This document shows positions 1 through 8,471 of a stretch of 62,521 nt of DNA, in pieces (position 1 is the first letter of the stretch; each line of letters opens with the position of its first letter). The position numbers and the translations under genes are program-made. Location of the stretch: the NCBI RefSeq assembly GCF_008386585.1, contig NZ_VUOB01000052.1, forward strand, positions 38,643 through 101,163. The letters are read 5' to 3'. Below the pieces are notes generated by a model that was given only the letters and a program-made list of their open reading frames with translations, ran no database searches and was not told the origin of the DNA. The DNA comes from Solihabitans fulvus (lineage in GTDB: Bacteria > Actinomycetota > Actinomycetes > Mycobacteriales > Pseudonocardiaceae).

Positions 1-36
1 CCGCTCCCTGATCGAACGCCATCGTGTTAGGAGCTC

Positions 37-186
37 TTAGGGGAACTGCACGAGCCGCACCCCGGCTGCGGCCGCCCGCCGCATCAGGTCGCGGATCTCC
101 GTCCCGCTGGCGTGCAGCGCGCGTCGGTCGCCGGGATCCTCCGGCACGGTGGTCTGCGCGACGGCCAGTCGCAGCGTTCGAGACAT
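37..186 (-). pseudogene. N-terminal piece of a carbon-nitrogen hydrolase (nitrilase family), frame ends early
   Basis: The minus-strand frame starts at ATG 184-186 and reads MSRTLRLAVAQTTVPED, the first strand of a nitrilase-fold amidohydrolase. It continues to GVRLVQFP and then meets a TAA at 37-39. In this family the next residue after FP is normally the first catalytic Glu, so the frame stops where the active site would begin. Shifting by one base after FP gives LRAPNTMAFDQGA, which resembles a family continuation, so a one- or two-base frameshift (real or a sequencing error) is more likely than a designed short protein. It lies 28 bases downstream of the M20 peptidase stop on the same strand and is probably the second gene of that operon. 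The rest lies beyond the left edge of the window. Confidence 0.5.
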
Positions 187-214
187 CTGGCCAGCCTAGG
201 CGTGCGCCAACCAC

Positions 215-1309
215 TCAGGTCAACGCGCGCAGAAACCCGGTGAGGGCGCGGTGATAGGGCACGATCGTGGTCACGTCGGCGTACTCGTCGGGGCCGTGCT
301 GCCCGTCGCCGCCAATACCGAAGATGACCGCGTCGATTCCGCGCTGGTGGAAAAAGCGCGCGTCGGCGGCACCGTGCTTGCGCAGCAGCTCTCCCGAGTA
401 GCCCTGTTCTCGCGCCGCCCGTTGCAGCGCGAGCACCTCCACGCTGTCGGGCTCGGCGCGGTGCGGCGGGTCGACGTTGGCGACGTGGACCTCGACCCCC
501 GGTTCGCACAGCCCGGCCAGGTGCGCGGCGACCTCCGCCGGGGTCCGGCCGGCGAAGTCCGGATCCGCTGCGGGGTAACGGATGTCCAGCCAGCCGAGCG
601 CGTCGGCGGGCACCTGGTTGTATGCCGTGTTGGACGTCTCGATCCTGGCGACGTTCACCGTGCTGCGCCACGCTTCCTCGGCGGCGACCGGGTAGCGAGC
701 CAGCACGGCGTCGATGCTCCTGATCAGCTTCAGCACGGCGTTGTCGCCGAGCCACTGGTAGGCGCTGTGCGCGGCGCGGCCGGTGGCGAGCAGGCGCGCG
801 ACCACGAGGCCCTTGGACTCGGTGACGATCCGCAGCCCGCTGTGCTCGCCGATCACCACGAACTCGGCCGCGACGCCCTGCGCCAGTTGGTGTGCGGTGC
901 CGTTGCGGCCGCCGATCTCCTCGTCGGTGACCAGTTGTAGGCCGATCGGGTAGGGCAGGACGCCGGCCAGCTCGCGGAACACCTGCGCCTGCACGAGCGC
1001 CGACACCTTCATGTCCTGCGCGCCGCGCGCGTGCAGCCGGTCGCCGTCGCGGTGCGGCCGGAACAGTTCCGGCGGGGCCGGTACGACGTCGAGGTGGCCG
1101 TTGAGGATGACCCGGAAGCGCGGCCGGGTGGGGCCGGGGTAGACCAGCGCGCTCGGCTTGCCGGCGGACTCGAACCGTTCGACGGTGTGGCCGGGGCCGA
1201 CGAAGTCGAGCACGAGGTCGAGGGCCTTGCGCAGGTCCTCGGGCCGGTCGGCGGTGGACGGCACCGCGAGCAGTTCCGTGGCCACACCGAGGAACGCGTC
1301 AAGGTCCAT
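215..1309 (-). CDS. M20 family zinc metallopeptidase (ArgE/DapE/YgeY-like)
   Basis: This 364-aa protein is a cytoplasmic amidohydrolase of the M20 family, which removes acyl or peptidyl groups from amino acids using two zinc ions. Visible family motifs are NGHLDVVP (first zinc His and Asp), RGAQDMK (bridging Asp), TDEEIGG (general-base Glu plus zinc Glu), GEHSG, and GQHGPDEY near the C-terminus (last zinc His). The start at 1309 was chosen because AGGA lies about 7 bases upstream and the protein then begins MDLDAFLGVA. A start at 1336 would add nine Arg/Lys-rich residues. The substrate is not evident: acetylornithine, succinyl-diaminopimelate or a dipeptide are all possible. Arginine synthesis here has an argJ, so an ArgE role is not required. 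Confidence 0.9.
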   Translation of the reverse strand: MDLDAFLGVATELLAVPSTADRPEDLRKALDLVLDFVGPGHTVERFESAGKPSALVYPGPTRPRFRVILNGHLDVVPAPPELFRPHRDGDRLHARGAQDMKVSALVQAQVFRELAGVLPYPIGLQLVTDEEIGGRNGTAHQLAQGVAAEFVVIGEHSGLRIVTESKGLVVARLLATGRAAHSAYQWLGDNAVLKLIRSIDAVLARYPVAAEEAWRSTVNVARIETSNTAYNQVPADALGWLDIRYPAADPDFAGRTPAEVAAHLAGLCEPGVEVHVANVDPPHRAEPDSVEVLALQRAAREQGYSGELLRKHGAADARFFHQRGIDAVIFGIGGDGQHGPDEYADVTTIVPYHRALTGFLRALT

Positions 1310-1574
1310 GCCGCCATCCTGCTTCCGTCGGTCCATGCCCGCAGGTCTGGGCCGGCCGGGCCGGGCCAGCCGGGCCGGACGCGGGAGGCAGTCGGGTCCG
1401 CCTCCCGCATCCGGCTGTGGCGCAATCGGGGAGCTGGGGGTCTCCCGTCACGCGCCGGTAGGGCACCGAGGTGCCGTGGTCCTGCGCCAATGGCTAAGTA
1501 GTGCAGCGCAACGGCTTCGCTGTCCTTGGAACAAGGCAAAACCACCAAGCTGGCGCAATGTCGTGGTGTGTCGG

Positions 1575-1587
1575 TCACGTAACGTGA
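1575..1587. promoter_or_regulatory. Perfect palindrome, possible operator
   Basis: TCACGT and ACGTGA flank a single A, a 6-base perfect inverted repeat. It lies about 180 bases upstream of the lipoprotein start, between that gene and the divergent M20 peptidase. The binding protein is unknown. Confidence 0.3.
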
Positions 1588-1631
1588 TCACGAGCACAGA
1601 TTGAATCTTCAACCTATCAACGATCCTGCGG

Positions 1632-1671
1632 TCCGTGGTGTTCCCGCCTGGAATCCGTGGTGTTCCCCGCC
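1632..1671. repeat. Two direct repeats at 22-base spacing upstream of the lipoprotein gene
   Basis: TCCGTGGTGTTCCCGCC (1632-1648) recurs almost exactly at 1654-1671 with one extra C. The start-to-start distance of 22 bases is about two helical turns, as expected for a protein that binds two sites on one DNA face. The repeats end just upstream of the ECF-like promoter at 1685. Confidence 0.5.
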
Positions 1672-1684
1672 GAGAAACTGCGTT

Positions 1685-1710
1685 GAACCGCTCTCGCCGG
1701 GCGCTCGTGT
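1685..1710 (+). promoter_or_regulatory. Candidate ECF-sigma promoter of the lipoprotein gene
   Basis: GAACC at 1685-1689 and CGTGT at 1706-1710 are separated by 16 bases. This matches the general GAAC...CGT layout of ECF sigma factor promoters. The start codon is about 55 bases downstream. Confidence 0.3.
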
Positions 1711-1765
1711 GTGGAGTGTTCATCGGTCACCGCAGGGAGCGGGGCCGCACCCCAAGGAGGTAGTC

Positions 1766-2332
1766 ATGACCCGCACTCGCACCGGCGCCCTCGTCCTCGC
1801 CGCCACCGCCGCCCTCGGCCTGACCCTGTTGTCCGCCTGCGGCAGCGGTTCCTACGGCGCCGCGCCCGCCAGCACGCCCAGCTCGCAGCAGGCCGCGTCG
1901 CAGCCGCAGGAAGCCGGCTCGAAGACCGCGCTTCGCTTGACAGCAAACAACGTTGGCCGACTCGGCCAGGTCGTCACGGACACCACCGGCTTCACCCTGT
2001 ACCGCTTCGACAAGGACACCGCGAAGCCGTCCGCAAGCAACTGCGACGGCGACTGCGCGAAGGCGTGGCCGCCGGTGCTCGCCGGCTCGGGCGATGTGCA
2101 GACGAAGGGCATCGACACGTCGCTGCTGGGCACCGTGACCCGAAAGGACGGCACCGCGCAGGTCACCCTGAACGGCTGGCCGCTGTACCGGTTCGCCAAG
2201 GACACCGCCGCGGGCGACGCCAAGGGGCAGGGCGTCGGCGGCACCTGGTTCGCCGCGACGCCGCAGGGCAAGAAGGCGGTCGAGACCGCCGCGAGCCCGA
2301 GCCCGAGCGCCGGCACGGGCTACGGATACTGA
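1766..2332 (+). CDS. Secreted lipoprotein with YxFxxD-type repeats (COG4315-like)
   Basis: This 188-aa exported lipoprotein has a short basic N-terminus, a hydrophobic stretch and the lipobox LLSAC with Cys at residue 25. A Ser/Gln/Ala-rich linker follows. The mature part has two copies of the secreted-repeat motif (TLYRFDKDTAKPSAS and PLYRFAKDTAAG), with the CDGDCAKAWPP segment typical of COG4315 proteins between them. The family function is unknown; the conserved Cys and aromatic residues have led to suggestions of metal or haem binding, which I cannot confirm here. AAGGAGG sits 5 bases before ATG 1766, so this start is preferred over longer in-frame starts. The C-terminus ends in a Ser/Pro-rich tail. 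A strong hairpin follows the gene. Confidence 0.85.
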   Translation: MTRTRTGALVLAATAALGLTLLSACGSGSYGAAPASTPSSQQAASQPQEAGSKTALRLTANNVGRLGQVVTDTTGFTLYRFDKDTAKPSASNCDGDCAKAWPPVLAGSGDVQTKGIDTSLLGTVTRKDGTAQVTLNGWPLYRFAKDTAAGDAKGQGVGGTWFAATPQGKKAVETAASPSPSAGTGYGY

Positions 2333-2398
2333 TACCTGCCAACGACTTTTCCCGGTCCTGGTGCACCGGTCGGCGCGCCGGGGCCGGGTTTTGCCTGT

Positions 2399-2423
2399 CC
2401 CCGAGGGAGATTCTCCCTCGGGG
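2399..2423. terminator. Bidirectional terminator between lipoprotein and regulator 1
   Basis: CCCCGAGGGAG (2399-2409) and CTCCCTCGGGG (2413-2423) form a perfect 11-bp stem with an ATT loop. It sits between two convergent genes and can serve both. There is no clear T-run on either side. Confidence 0.7.
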
Positions 2424-2455
2424 CGAGGAAGCCGTTGCGTGGCAAGGGGAACCGG

Positions 2456-5400
2456 TCAGTTGTCCAGCTCGTCGAGCTCGGCCCTGACCTCGTCGGCCTG
2501 CGGGAAGCCGAGTTCGGTGAGGATTTCCAGGGCCAGCTGCCAGTGTTGGCGCGCCTGCGCCGGATCGCGCTCGCGCAGCAGGCGTCCGATGCCCTCGTGC
2601 GCGCGGGCCTGCTGGTAGCGGTCCTTCACCTGCTCGGCCAGCGTGAGCGCCGCCCGGTAGCCGCCGAGCGCGCGGTCGGCGTCGCCCGCCGCGCGGTGCG
2701 TGTCGGCGAGGTCGTTGCGCATCTCGCCCTCCGCGCCGGGGTCGCCGATCTCGCGGATCAACGCGAGCGCCTCGTCGTGCCGCGCAACGGCTTCCTCGAA
2801 GCGCCCCTGGCCCCGGAGCACGTTGCCGAGGTTGGTCAGCGTGGTCGCCTCGCCCCACCTGTCGCCGAGATCCCTGCGCACCGCGAGCGCCCGCTCGACG
2901 TGCTCGAACGCCTCGTCGTGCCGGCCGAGCGCCCGGTAGACGTTGCCCAGGTCGTTGAGCACGTGTCCCTCGCCGCGTCGGTGCGCCAGTTCGCGCATCA
3001 CGGCGAGCGAGCGGATGAGGTCGTCAAGGGCCTGGTCGTAGCGGCCGAGCCGGTAGTGCACGGTGCCGAGGTTCGCCAGCACCACGGCCTCGCCCCTGCG
3101 GTCTCCGATCTCCCTGGAAACCTCGTGGGACAACAGGAAATGCTCCAACGCCTCCGCGTAGCGGCCCTGCAACCGGTTGATCAGCGCGAGGTTGTTCAGC
3201 GTGCTCGCCTCGCCCTCCCTGTCCCCGAGCTGCCGGTAGAGCACGAGCGCCTCGCGGTAGTTCTGCTCGGCGAGCTCATACCGGCCGACCTGCCAGTGCG
3301 CGACCCCGAGATGCTTGAGCGTGTCGGCCTCGGCGTGCGCGTCGCCCAGCGTCCGCGCCGCGGTGAGCGCGAGCCTGCCGCTGCCGATCCACTCCTGGAG
3401 GTGGCCCCTGATCAGGAAGAAGTTCCCGGCGACCTGCGGCAGCTGCCAGGTGTGCGCGTGCAGACCGTGGTCGGCCGCGTAGGCGATCGACGCGGTGATG
3501 TTGGCGTGTTCGCTGTCCAGCCACCGCATCGCCGCGCCGTACTCGGCGACGTCGGGCGTGTGCGCGGGCGGACAGCGCACGTCGACGGCCGGCGGCGTCG
3601 CGCCGGGATTCAGCGGCCGCGTCGCCAGCGAGGCCGCGTGCAGGTAGTAGTCCAACAGCCGGACGACCGCGGTCCGCCGGTCCTGCTCGGAGTCGGCGGC
3701 CAGCGCGGTCGCGGCGGCGTGCTGGCGGAGCAGGTCGTGGAACCGGTACCGGCCGGGAGTCGGCTGCTGGAGCAGGTGGATGTCGACCAGCTCCTCGAGC
3801 AGCTGGTCCGCGTCGTCCAGGTCGAGGTCGGCGAGCGCGGCGGCCGCGTAGGCGTCGAACTCGGCGCCTGGCGCGAGCCCGAGCAGCCGGAACAGGCGCT
3901 GCTGGTCGGGGGAGAGATGCTGGTAGGACAGGGCGAACGTGGCCGCGACGCTGCGGTCGCCGATGGTCAGCTCGGACAGCCTGCGCTGGCCCTCGTGCAG
4001 CCGCCCGGTCAGGTGCGCGACGGTCCAGGCCGGCCGGGTGCGCAGCCGGGCCGCCGCGATCCGGATGGCCAGCGGCAGGAATCCGCACAGCTCAACGACC
4101 TCGCGGACGGCGGCGGAGTCGCCAGCCCGGTCGGCCCCGGCGATGCGGGCGAACAGCGTGACGGCGTCGGCGACCGGCAGCGGGTCGATGGACAGGATGC
4201 GGGCGGCGTCGAGGTCCGACAGCCTGCGTCGGCTGGTGATCAGGGTCAGGCAGGCCGGGTTGCCCGGCAGCAGCGGCCGGACCTGCGTGGCGCTGGCCGC
4301 GTTGTCCAGCACCACCAACGCCCTGCGGTCGGCGAGCTGCGCGCGCCACAGCGCGGCGCGCTGGTCGAGCTCGTCGGGGATCTGGTCGCCAGCGACGCCG
4401 AGGGCGCGCAGCAGCGTGTCCAGCGCGGCGGCGGGGTCGGTCGCCTCGTGTTCGGTGGTGTGGCCGTGCAGGTCGATGAACAACTGGGCGTCGGGGTAGC
4501 GGTCGGTGAGGTGGTGGGCGGCGTGCACGGCGAGCGTGGTCTTGCCGACGCCGGCCATCCCGTCGATCGCCTCGATGACCACGGCCGACGCCGGGCTGTC
4601 CTTGGCCGGCAGCGCCGCGAGCAGTCTGGTCATCTCCGGTTCGCGGCCGGTGAAGTCGATGATGTCGCCCGGCAGGTCGTTGCGCGCGGCGGCGCGGGTC
4701 GACGGCGGCGGCGGGGCGGCCAGCTCGGCGTCGCCGCGCAGGATCCGCTGGTGCAGCTCGGCCAGCTCGGGCCCAGGGTCGACGCCGAGCTCCTCGACCA
4801 GGACGGCGCGGGCGTCCTGGAACGCCTGTAGCGCCTCGGCCTGGCGGCCCGCGCGGAACAGCGCGACCATCAGCTGCCCGCGCAGCCGCTCCCGCAACGG
4901 GTTGGCTGAGGTCAGGTCGTGCAGTTCCGGCACCAGCTCGGCGGCCCGGCCCCTGGCGAGGTCGACCTCGACGCGCTCCTCGACGGCGGAGAGGCGTTCC
5001 TCGGCCAGCCGGGCTGCCTGCGCCTCGAAGTAGCGGCCGGACGTGCCGGTCAGCGGCGTGCCCCGCCACAGGCTCAGCCCGGTGTGCAGCTCCTTGGACG
5101 CCTCGTCGAGCCGGCCGGCGGCCAGGGCGGCGCGGCCGTTGTCCACATGCGCCCGGAAGGCCTCGAGGTCCAGTTCGTCCGGCTCGACCCGCAGCCGGTA
5201 GCCGGAGGTGAAGGTGAGACGGAGGCCCGCGTCCGGCTCGACGGCCGACAGCGTGCGCCGCAGCCGGAACACGTAGGTCTGTAGCGCGGCGGTCACGGTG
5301 ACCGGCGGTTCGTCCGCCCAGACCGCGTCGACCAGCCGATCCACCGACACCACCTGGTTGGCGTGCAGGAGCAGGGTCGACAGCAGCGCGACCTGCTTGG

Positions 5401-5467
5401 CGCCGGCCAACCTCGCCTGGCCGGCCGAGCCCCAGGCCTCGACCGGACCCAAGATCCGAAACTCCAC
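2456..5467 (-). CDS. AfsR-like SARP/NB-ARC/TPR transcriptional regulator 1
   Basis: This 1003-aa protein has the architecture of large Streptomyces antibiotic regulatory proteins. An OmpR-type winged helix occupies about residues 1-90 (start VEFRILGPVEAWG). The BTAD helical domain follows to about 240 and includes WRGTPLTG and LVEELGVDPGPEL. An NB-ARC (STAND) ATPase has a P-loop GMAGVGKTT near 305, Walker B ALVVLDNA, the GLPL-like LPLAIRIAAARLRTRPAW and an MHD-like FHDLLRQHA near 576. Seven or so 40-residue TPRs run to the C-terminus. GTG 5467 is preceded by AGGGAG and aligns with the other paralogues. Such proteins are thought to sense a ligand through the TPRs, oligomerise with ATP and activate promoters through the winged helix. 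Regulators 4 and 5 are the closest relatives in the window, judging by the shared ending around ADEVRA. Confidence 0.95.
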   Translation of the reverse strand: MEFRILGPVEAWGSAGQARLAGAKQVALLSTLLLHANQVVSVDRLVDAVWADEPPVTVTAALQTYVFRLRRTLSAVEPDAGLRLTFTSGYRLRVEPDELDLEAFRAHVDNGRAALAAGRLDEASKELHTGLSLWRGTPLTGTSGRYFEAQAARLAEERLSAVEERVEVDLARGRAAELVPELHDLTSANPLRERLRGQLMVALFRAGRQAEALQAFQDARAVLVEELGVDPGPELAELHQRILRGDAELAAPPPPSTRAAARNDLPGDIIDFTGREPEMTRLLAALPAKDSPASAVVIEAIDGMAGVGKTTLAVHAAHHLTDRYPDAQLFIDLHGHTTEHEATDPAAALDTLLRALGVAGDQIPDELDQRAALWRAQLADRRALVVLDNAASATQVRPLLPGNPACLTLITSRRRLSDLDAARILSIDPLPVADAVTLFARIAGADRAGDSAAVREVVELCGFLPLAIRIAAARLRTRPAWTVAHLTGRLHEGQRRLSELTIGDRSVAATFALSYQHLSPDQQRLFRLLGLAPGAEFDAYAAAALADLDLDDADQLLEELVDIHLLQQPTPGRYRFHDLLRQHAAATALAADSEQDRRTAVVRLLDYYLHAASLATRPLNPGATPPAVDVRCPPAHTPDVAEYGAAMRWLDSEHANITASIAYAADHGLHAHTWQLPQVAGNFFLIRGHLQEWIGSGRLALTAARTLGDAHAEADTLKHLGVAHWQVGRYELAEQNYREALVLYRQLGDREGEASTLNNLALINRLQGRYAEALEHFLLSHEVSREIGDRRGEAVVLANLGTVHYRLGRYDQALDDLIRSLAVMRELAHRRGEGHVLNDLGNVYRALGRHDEAFEHVERALAVRRDLGDRWGEATTLTNLGNVLRGQGRFEEAVARHDEALALIREIGDPGAEGEMRNDLADTHRAAGDADRALGGYRAALTLAEQVKDRYQQARAHEGIGRLLRERDPAQARQHWQLALEILTELGFPQADEVRAELDELDN

Positions 5468-5536
5468 CACGGCTCCCTGGCGCGCTCGCCTCGGCACCCG
5501 ACGGTCTGCTGGCCCCCAACACCACCGGCAGGTAGC

Positions 5537-5542
5537 ACTCTA
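5537..5542 (-). promoter_or_regulatory. Candidate -10 element of regulator 1
   Basis: On the minus strand this reads TAGAGT, followed by G, 70 bases before GTG 5467. It is a one-base variant of the TACAGT found upstream of the other four regulators. No good -35 is visible. Confidence 0.4.
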
Positions 5543-5581
5543 TCGACTTCGTGACGGACCCTGGGCATGCAGAAGCCGTGG

Positions 5582-8380
5582 TCAGCCCGTCTGTTGCCCG
5601 ATCGAGTCGAGCCGACGCAGTGTCTCGGCCAGCTCGGCGGCCCGGCCCTGGGCGCGGTAGAGCGTCGACGCCTGCCGCCACGCCTCGCTCGCCTCGGCAG
5701 GCCGACGCAGCGCGGCGTACGCCTCGCCGAGGCGGGCCAGGGTGTGCGCCTCCTCGTAGGAGTTGCCGAGTTCGCGCAACAGCGCGAGGGCGTGCTCGTA
5801 CCGCGTGACGGCGTCCGCGTGCCACCCGGTGTGGTGCGCGATGTAGCCGAGGCTGTCCAGCGCGGTCGCCTCGCCTTCCCGGTGCAGGTGCTGCCGGAAC
5901 ATGGCGAGCGCCTGTTCGCACAGCGGCCGAGCCGCGTCGTGCTCGCCGAGGCGGGCGTGCAGCCAGCCCGCCGCATTGCGCGCCATGGCCTCCCACACGG
6001 GATTGCCGACCGCGCGGTAGATGCGCAGCGCCTCGACGGCGTGGCCCAACGCCCGGCGCTCGTCGCCCTGCTCCGCCCACGCCGCGGTGAGGATGCGGTG
6101 GGTGTGTGCCTGGTCCTGCACGTCCCCGGTCCGCTCCGCCAGGCTCAGCGCCTGCCCGAGGTGCGCCAACGCCTGGTCGTGCCGCCCGACCCGCGCGCAG
6201 GCGTGCCCGAGCAGCCGATGGGCCAGCGCCTGGGTGGCCAGGTCGCCGAGTTCCACCGCGGCGGCCAGGCCGGCCCGCCAGATTTCGAGGTTGTCGGCCA
6301 GGTGCCCGCGCCGCTGGCAGAAGGTGTTCATCGCCCACGCGAGCCGCCACACCTGCGCCGGCCTGCCGGCCTCGACGGCGACCCGCTGCGCGGCAAGCAG
6401 GCAGGGCCGTTCGGCGTCGAACCAGGCGAGGGCGGCGGTCTCGTCCGCGAGCGTGCGGACCCGGACGGCCGCGGTCGTCAGGTCGGGTTCGATGGCCGGC
6501 CGCTGCGGGTACAGCAGCAGGTCGGCCGCGTGCGCGGTGTGCAGGTAGAAGTCGACCAGCCTGGCCAGCGCGGCGCGGCGCTCCACCTCGGGGACGGACC
6601 GCGCGACGATCGCCTCGGCGTGCCGGCGCAGCAGGTCGTGGAAGCGATACCGGCCGGGCGTGCGTTCCTGGAGCAGGTGCACGTCGACCAGGTCCTCCAG
6701 CAGCCGGTCGGCGGCGCGCGGGTCGAGGTCGGCGAGGGCGGCGACCGCGTGCGCGTCGACGTCCGGCCCGGTGACCAGGCCCAGCAGCCGGAACAGGCGC
6801 TGCTGGTCGTCGGAGAGCTGCCGGTAGGACAGGGAGAACGCGACGGTGACGCTGCTGTCCTCTGTGGACAGTTCGGTGCGCCCGGCGCGCAGCCGGTCGG
6901 CCAGGTGCGCGACGGACCAGGCCGGCCGGGTGCGCAGCCGGGCCGCGGCGATGCGGACCGCCAGCGGCAGCTGCCCGCACAGCGCCGTGACCTCGCGGGT
7001 CGCCTCGGGTTCCCGCGCGGTCCGGTTGCGGCCGGCGACGCTGCCGAACAGGCCGACCGCGTCCGCCTGCGGCAGCACGTCGAGGGAGAGCACGGCTGCG
7101 GTCTCCAGGCCGGCCAGCCTGCGCCTGCTGGTGATCAGCGCGAGACAGCCCGGCGCGCCCGGCAGCAGCGGCCGGACCTGCGCGGTGTCGGCCGCGTTGT
7201 CGAGCACCACCAGCGCCCTGCGCTCGGCGAGCGAGGCCCGCCACAGCGCGGCCCGCTCGTCGGGGTCGACGGGGATCCGGTCGCCGGGCACGCCGATCGC
7301 GCGCAGCAGGAGGTCGAGGGCGGCCGACGGGTCGAGCGCCGCCTGCGCGGTGGTGTGCCCGTGCAGGTCGACGAACAGCTGCGCGTCCGGGTAGTGCTCG
7401 GCGAGCCGGTGCGCCGCGTGCACGGCGAGTGCGGTCTTGCCGACGCCCGCCATCCCGTCGATCGCCTCGATGACCACGGCCGCGCCGCCGCGCCGCGCCG
7501 GGTCGGCGTCGATGCCGTGTCGCGCCGGGAGGACGGCGAGCAGGCGGCGGAGTTCGTCGGTGCGGCCGGTGAAGTCGGGCACGTCGCGCGGCAGGTCGTT
7601 GCGGCAGGCGGTGCGGGGCGCCCGCCGGGCGAGGGTCAGTTCCGGTGCGCCGCGCAGGATCTGTTCGTGCAGCTCCCGCAGGTCGGCGCCCGGCTCGATG
7701 CCCAGCTCGGCGCCGAGCAGTTCGCGGCCGTCCCGATACGCCCGCAGCGCCTCGGCCTGCCGCCCGCAGCGGTACAGCGCGAGCATGAGCTGCCCGCGGG
7801 GCCGCTCCCGCAGTGGTTGCGCCGCAACGAGTTCGCGCAGCTCCTCGACGAGTTCCGCCGCGCTGCCCAGCGCGAGGTCGACCGCGATCCGCTCCTCAAG
7901 CGCGGCGGTGTGCTCCTCGGCGAGCCTGGCCGCGTGCGCTCGCAGCACCCGACCAGACAGCCCGGCGAGCGCGGGTCCGCGCCACAGCGCCAGCGCGGCC
8001 CTGAGGTCGGCGGCGGCGTCCGACGGGTGGTCCGCCGACGCGGCGCGGGCCCTGGCGACCAGCTCCCGGAACACCACCACGTCCAGCTCGTCGGGCGCGA
8101 CCCGCAGCCGGTAGCCGGCGCCGAAGGTGAGCCGCGCCTCGGCGTCCGGCTCGGCGGCGCCGAGCACCCGCCGCAGCCGGGAGACGTAGGTGTGCAGCGC
8201 CGAGGTCGCGTTGTTCGGCGGCGCGTCGCCCCAGACGGCGTCCACGAGTTCGTCCGTCGGCACGACGGAGTCGGTGTTGAGCAACAGGGTCGACAGCAGC
8301 GCGAGCTGCCTGGCGCCGGCCAGGCGCGCCCTGCCGGCAGTGCCGTGTGCCTCGATCGACCCAAGGATCCGAAACCGCAT
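5582..8380 (-). CDS. AfsR-like SARP/NB-ARC/TPR transcriptional regulator 2
   Basis: This 932-aa paralogue of regulator 1 has the same domain order: winged helix (MRFRILGSIEAHG start), BTAD to about 240, NB-ARC with P-loop GMAGVGKTA near 312, Walker B ALVVLDNAADTAQ and the MHD-like FHDLLRRHA near 580, then TPRs. Its TPR part is shorter than in regulator 1 and ends LAETLRRLDSIG. This is closer to regulator 3 and suggests that 2 and 3 form one subgroup. ATG 8380 follows GGGGAG at good spacing. The methyltransferase gene at 8472-9332 ends 91 bases upstream on the same strand, so the two may be co-transcribed, although a separate promoter candidate lies in the gap. Regulator 1 begins 114 bases downstream. 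Confidence 0.95.
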   Translation of the reverse strand: MRFRILGSIEAHGTAGRARLAGARQLALLSTLLLNTDSVVPTDELVDAVWGDAPPNNATSALHTYVSRLRRVLGAAEPDAEARLTFGAGYRLRVAPDELDVVVFRELVARARAASADHPSDAAADLRAALALWRGPALAGLSGRVLRAHAARLAEEHTAALEERIAVDLALGSAAELVEELRELVAAQPLRERPRGQLMLALYRCGRQAEALRAYRDGRELLGAELGIEPGADLRELHEQILRGAPELTLARRAPRTACRNDLPRDVPDFTGRTDELRRLLAVLPARHGIDADPARRGGAAVVIEAIDGMAGVGKTALAVHAAHRLAEHYPDAQLFVDLHGHTTAQAALDPSAALDLLLRAIGVPGDRIPVDPDERAALWRASLAERRALVVLDNAADTAQVRPLLPGAPGCLALITSRRRLAGLETAAVLSLDVLPQADAVGLFGSVAGRNRTAREPEATREVTALCGQLPLAVRIAAARLRTRPAWSVAHLADRLRAGRTELSTEDSSVTVAFSLSYRQLSDDQQRLFRLLGLVTGPDVDAHAVAALADLDPRAADRLLEDLVDVHLLQERTPGRYRFHDLLRRHAEAIVARSVPEVERRAALARLVDFYLHTAHAADLLLYPQRPAIEPDLTTAAVRVRTLADETAALAWFDAERPCLLAAQRVAVEAGRPAQVWRLAWAMNTFCQRRGHLADNLEIWRAGLAAAVELGDLATQALAHRLLGHACARVGRHDQALAHLGQALSLAERTGDVQDQAHTHRILTAAWAEQGDERRALGHAVEALRIYRAVGNPVWEAMARNAAGWLHARLGEHDAARPLCEQALAMFRQHLHREGEATALDSLGYIAHHTGWHADAVTRYEHALALLRELGNSYEEAHTLARLGEAYAALRRPAEASEAWRQASTLYRAQGRAAELAETLRRLDSIGQQTG

Positions 8381-8405
8381 GGCCGCTCCCCGATCGCGAG
8401 GAACC

Positions 8406-8411
8406 ACTGTA
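8406..8411 (-). promoter_or_regulatory. Candidate -10 element of regulator 2
   Basis: Minus-strand TACAGT followed by GG, 26 bases before ATG 8380. It is preceded directly by GGTTGAC. The same CTACAGTGG string occurs upstream of regulator 4. Confidence 0.45.
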
Positions 8412-8471
8412 GTCAACCTGCCGCGCCGACGCCTGGATCCATTGGGCGGCAACGCTAATGCGTGATACGGC

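Larger units (their letters stand above)
1310..1765. other. Intergenic region upstream of the lipoprotein gene
   Basis: No convincing gene is present in these 456 bases. The region holds a perfect TCACGT-A-ACGTGA inverted repeat (1575-1587), a 17-base direct repeat with 22-base spacing (1632-1671), and a GAACC-N16-CGTGT pair (1685-1710) that resembles an ECF sigma factor promoter. The remainder is GC-rich filler with short chance frames. Confidence 0.6.

Noticed and set aside
1448..1723. 91-codon minus-strand frame between the M20 peptidase and the lipoprotein gene
   Set aside because: Composition and lack of a ribosome binding site do not support a gene, and it overlaps the repeated regulatory sites.
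2435..4831. Long plus-strand open frame opposite regulator 1
   Set aside because: It is antisense to a clearly conserved SARP protein and its product is a low-complexity Arg/Val/Gln string. Similar frames lie opposite the other regulators (5567-8458, 9380-12055, 14031-17600) and result from high GC at third codon positions.
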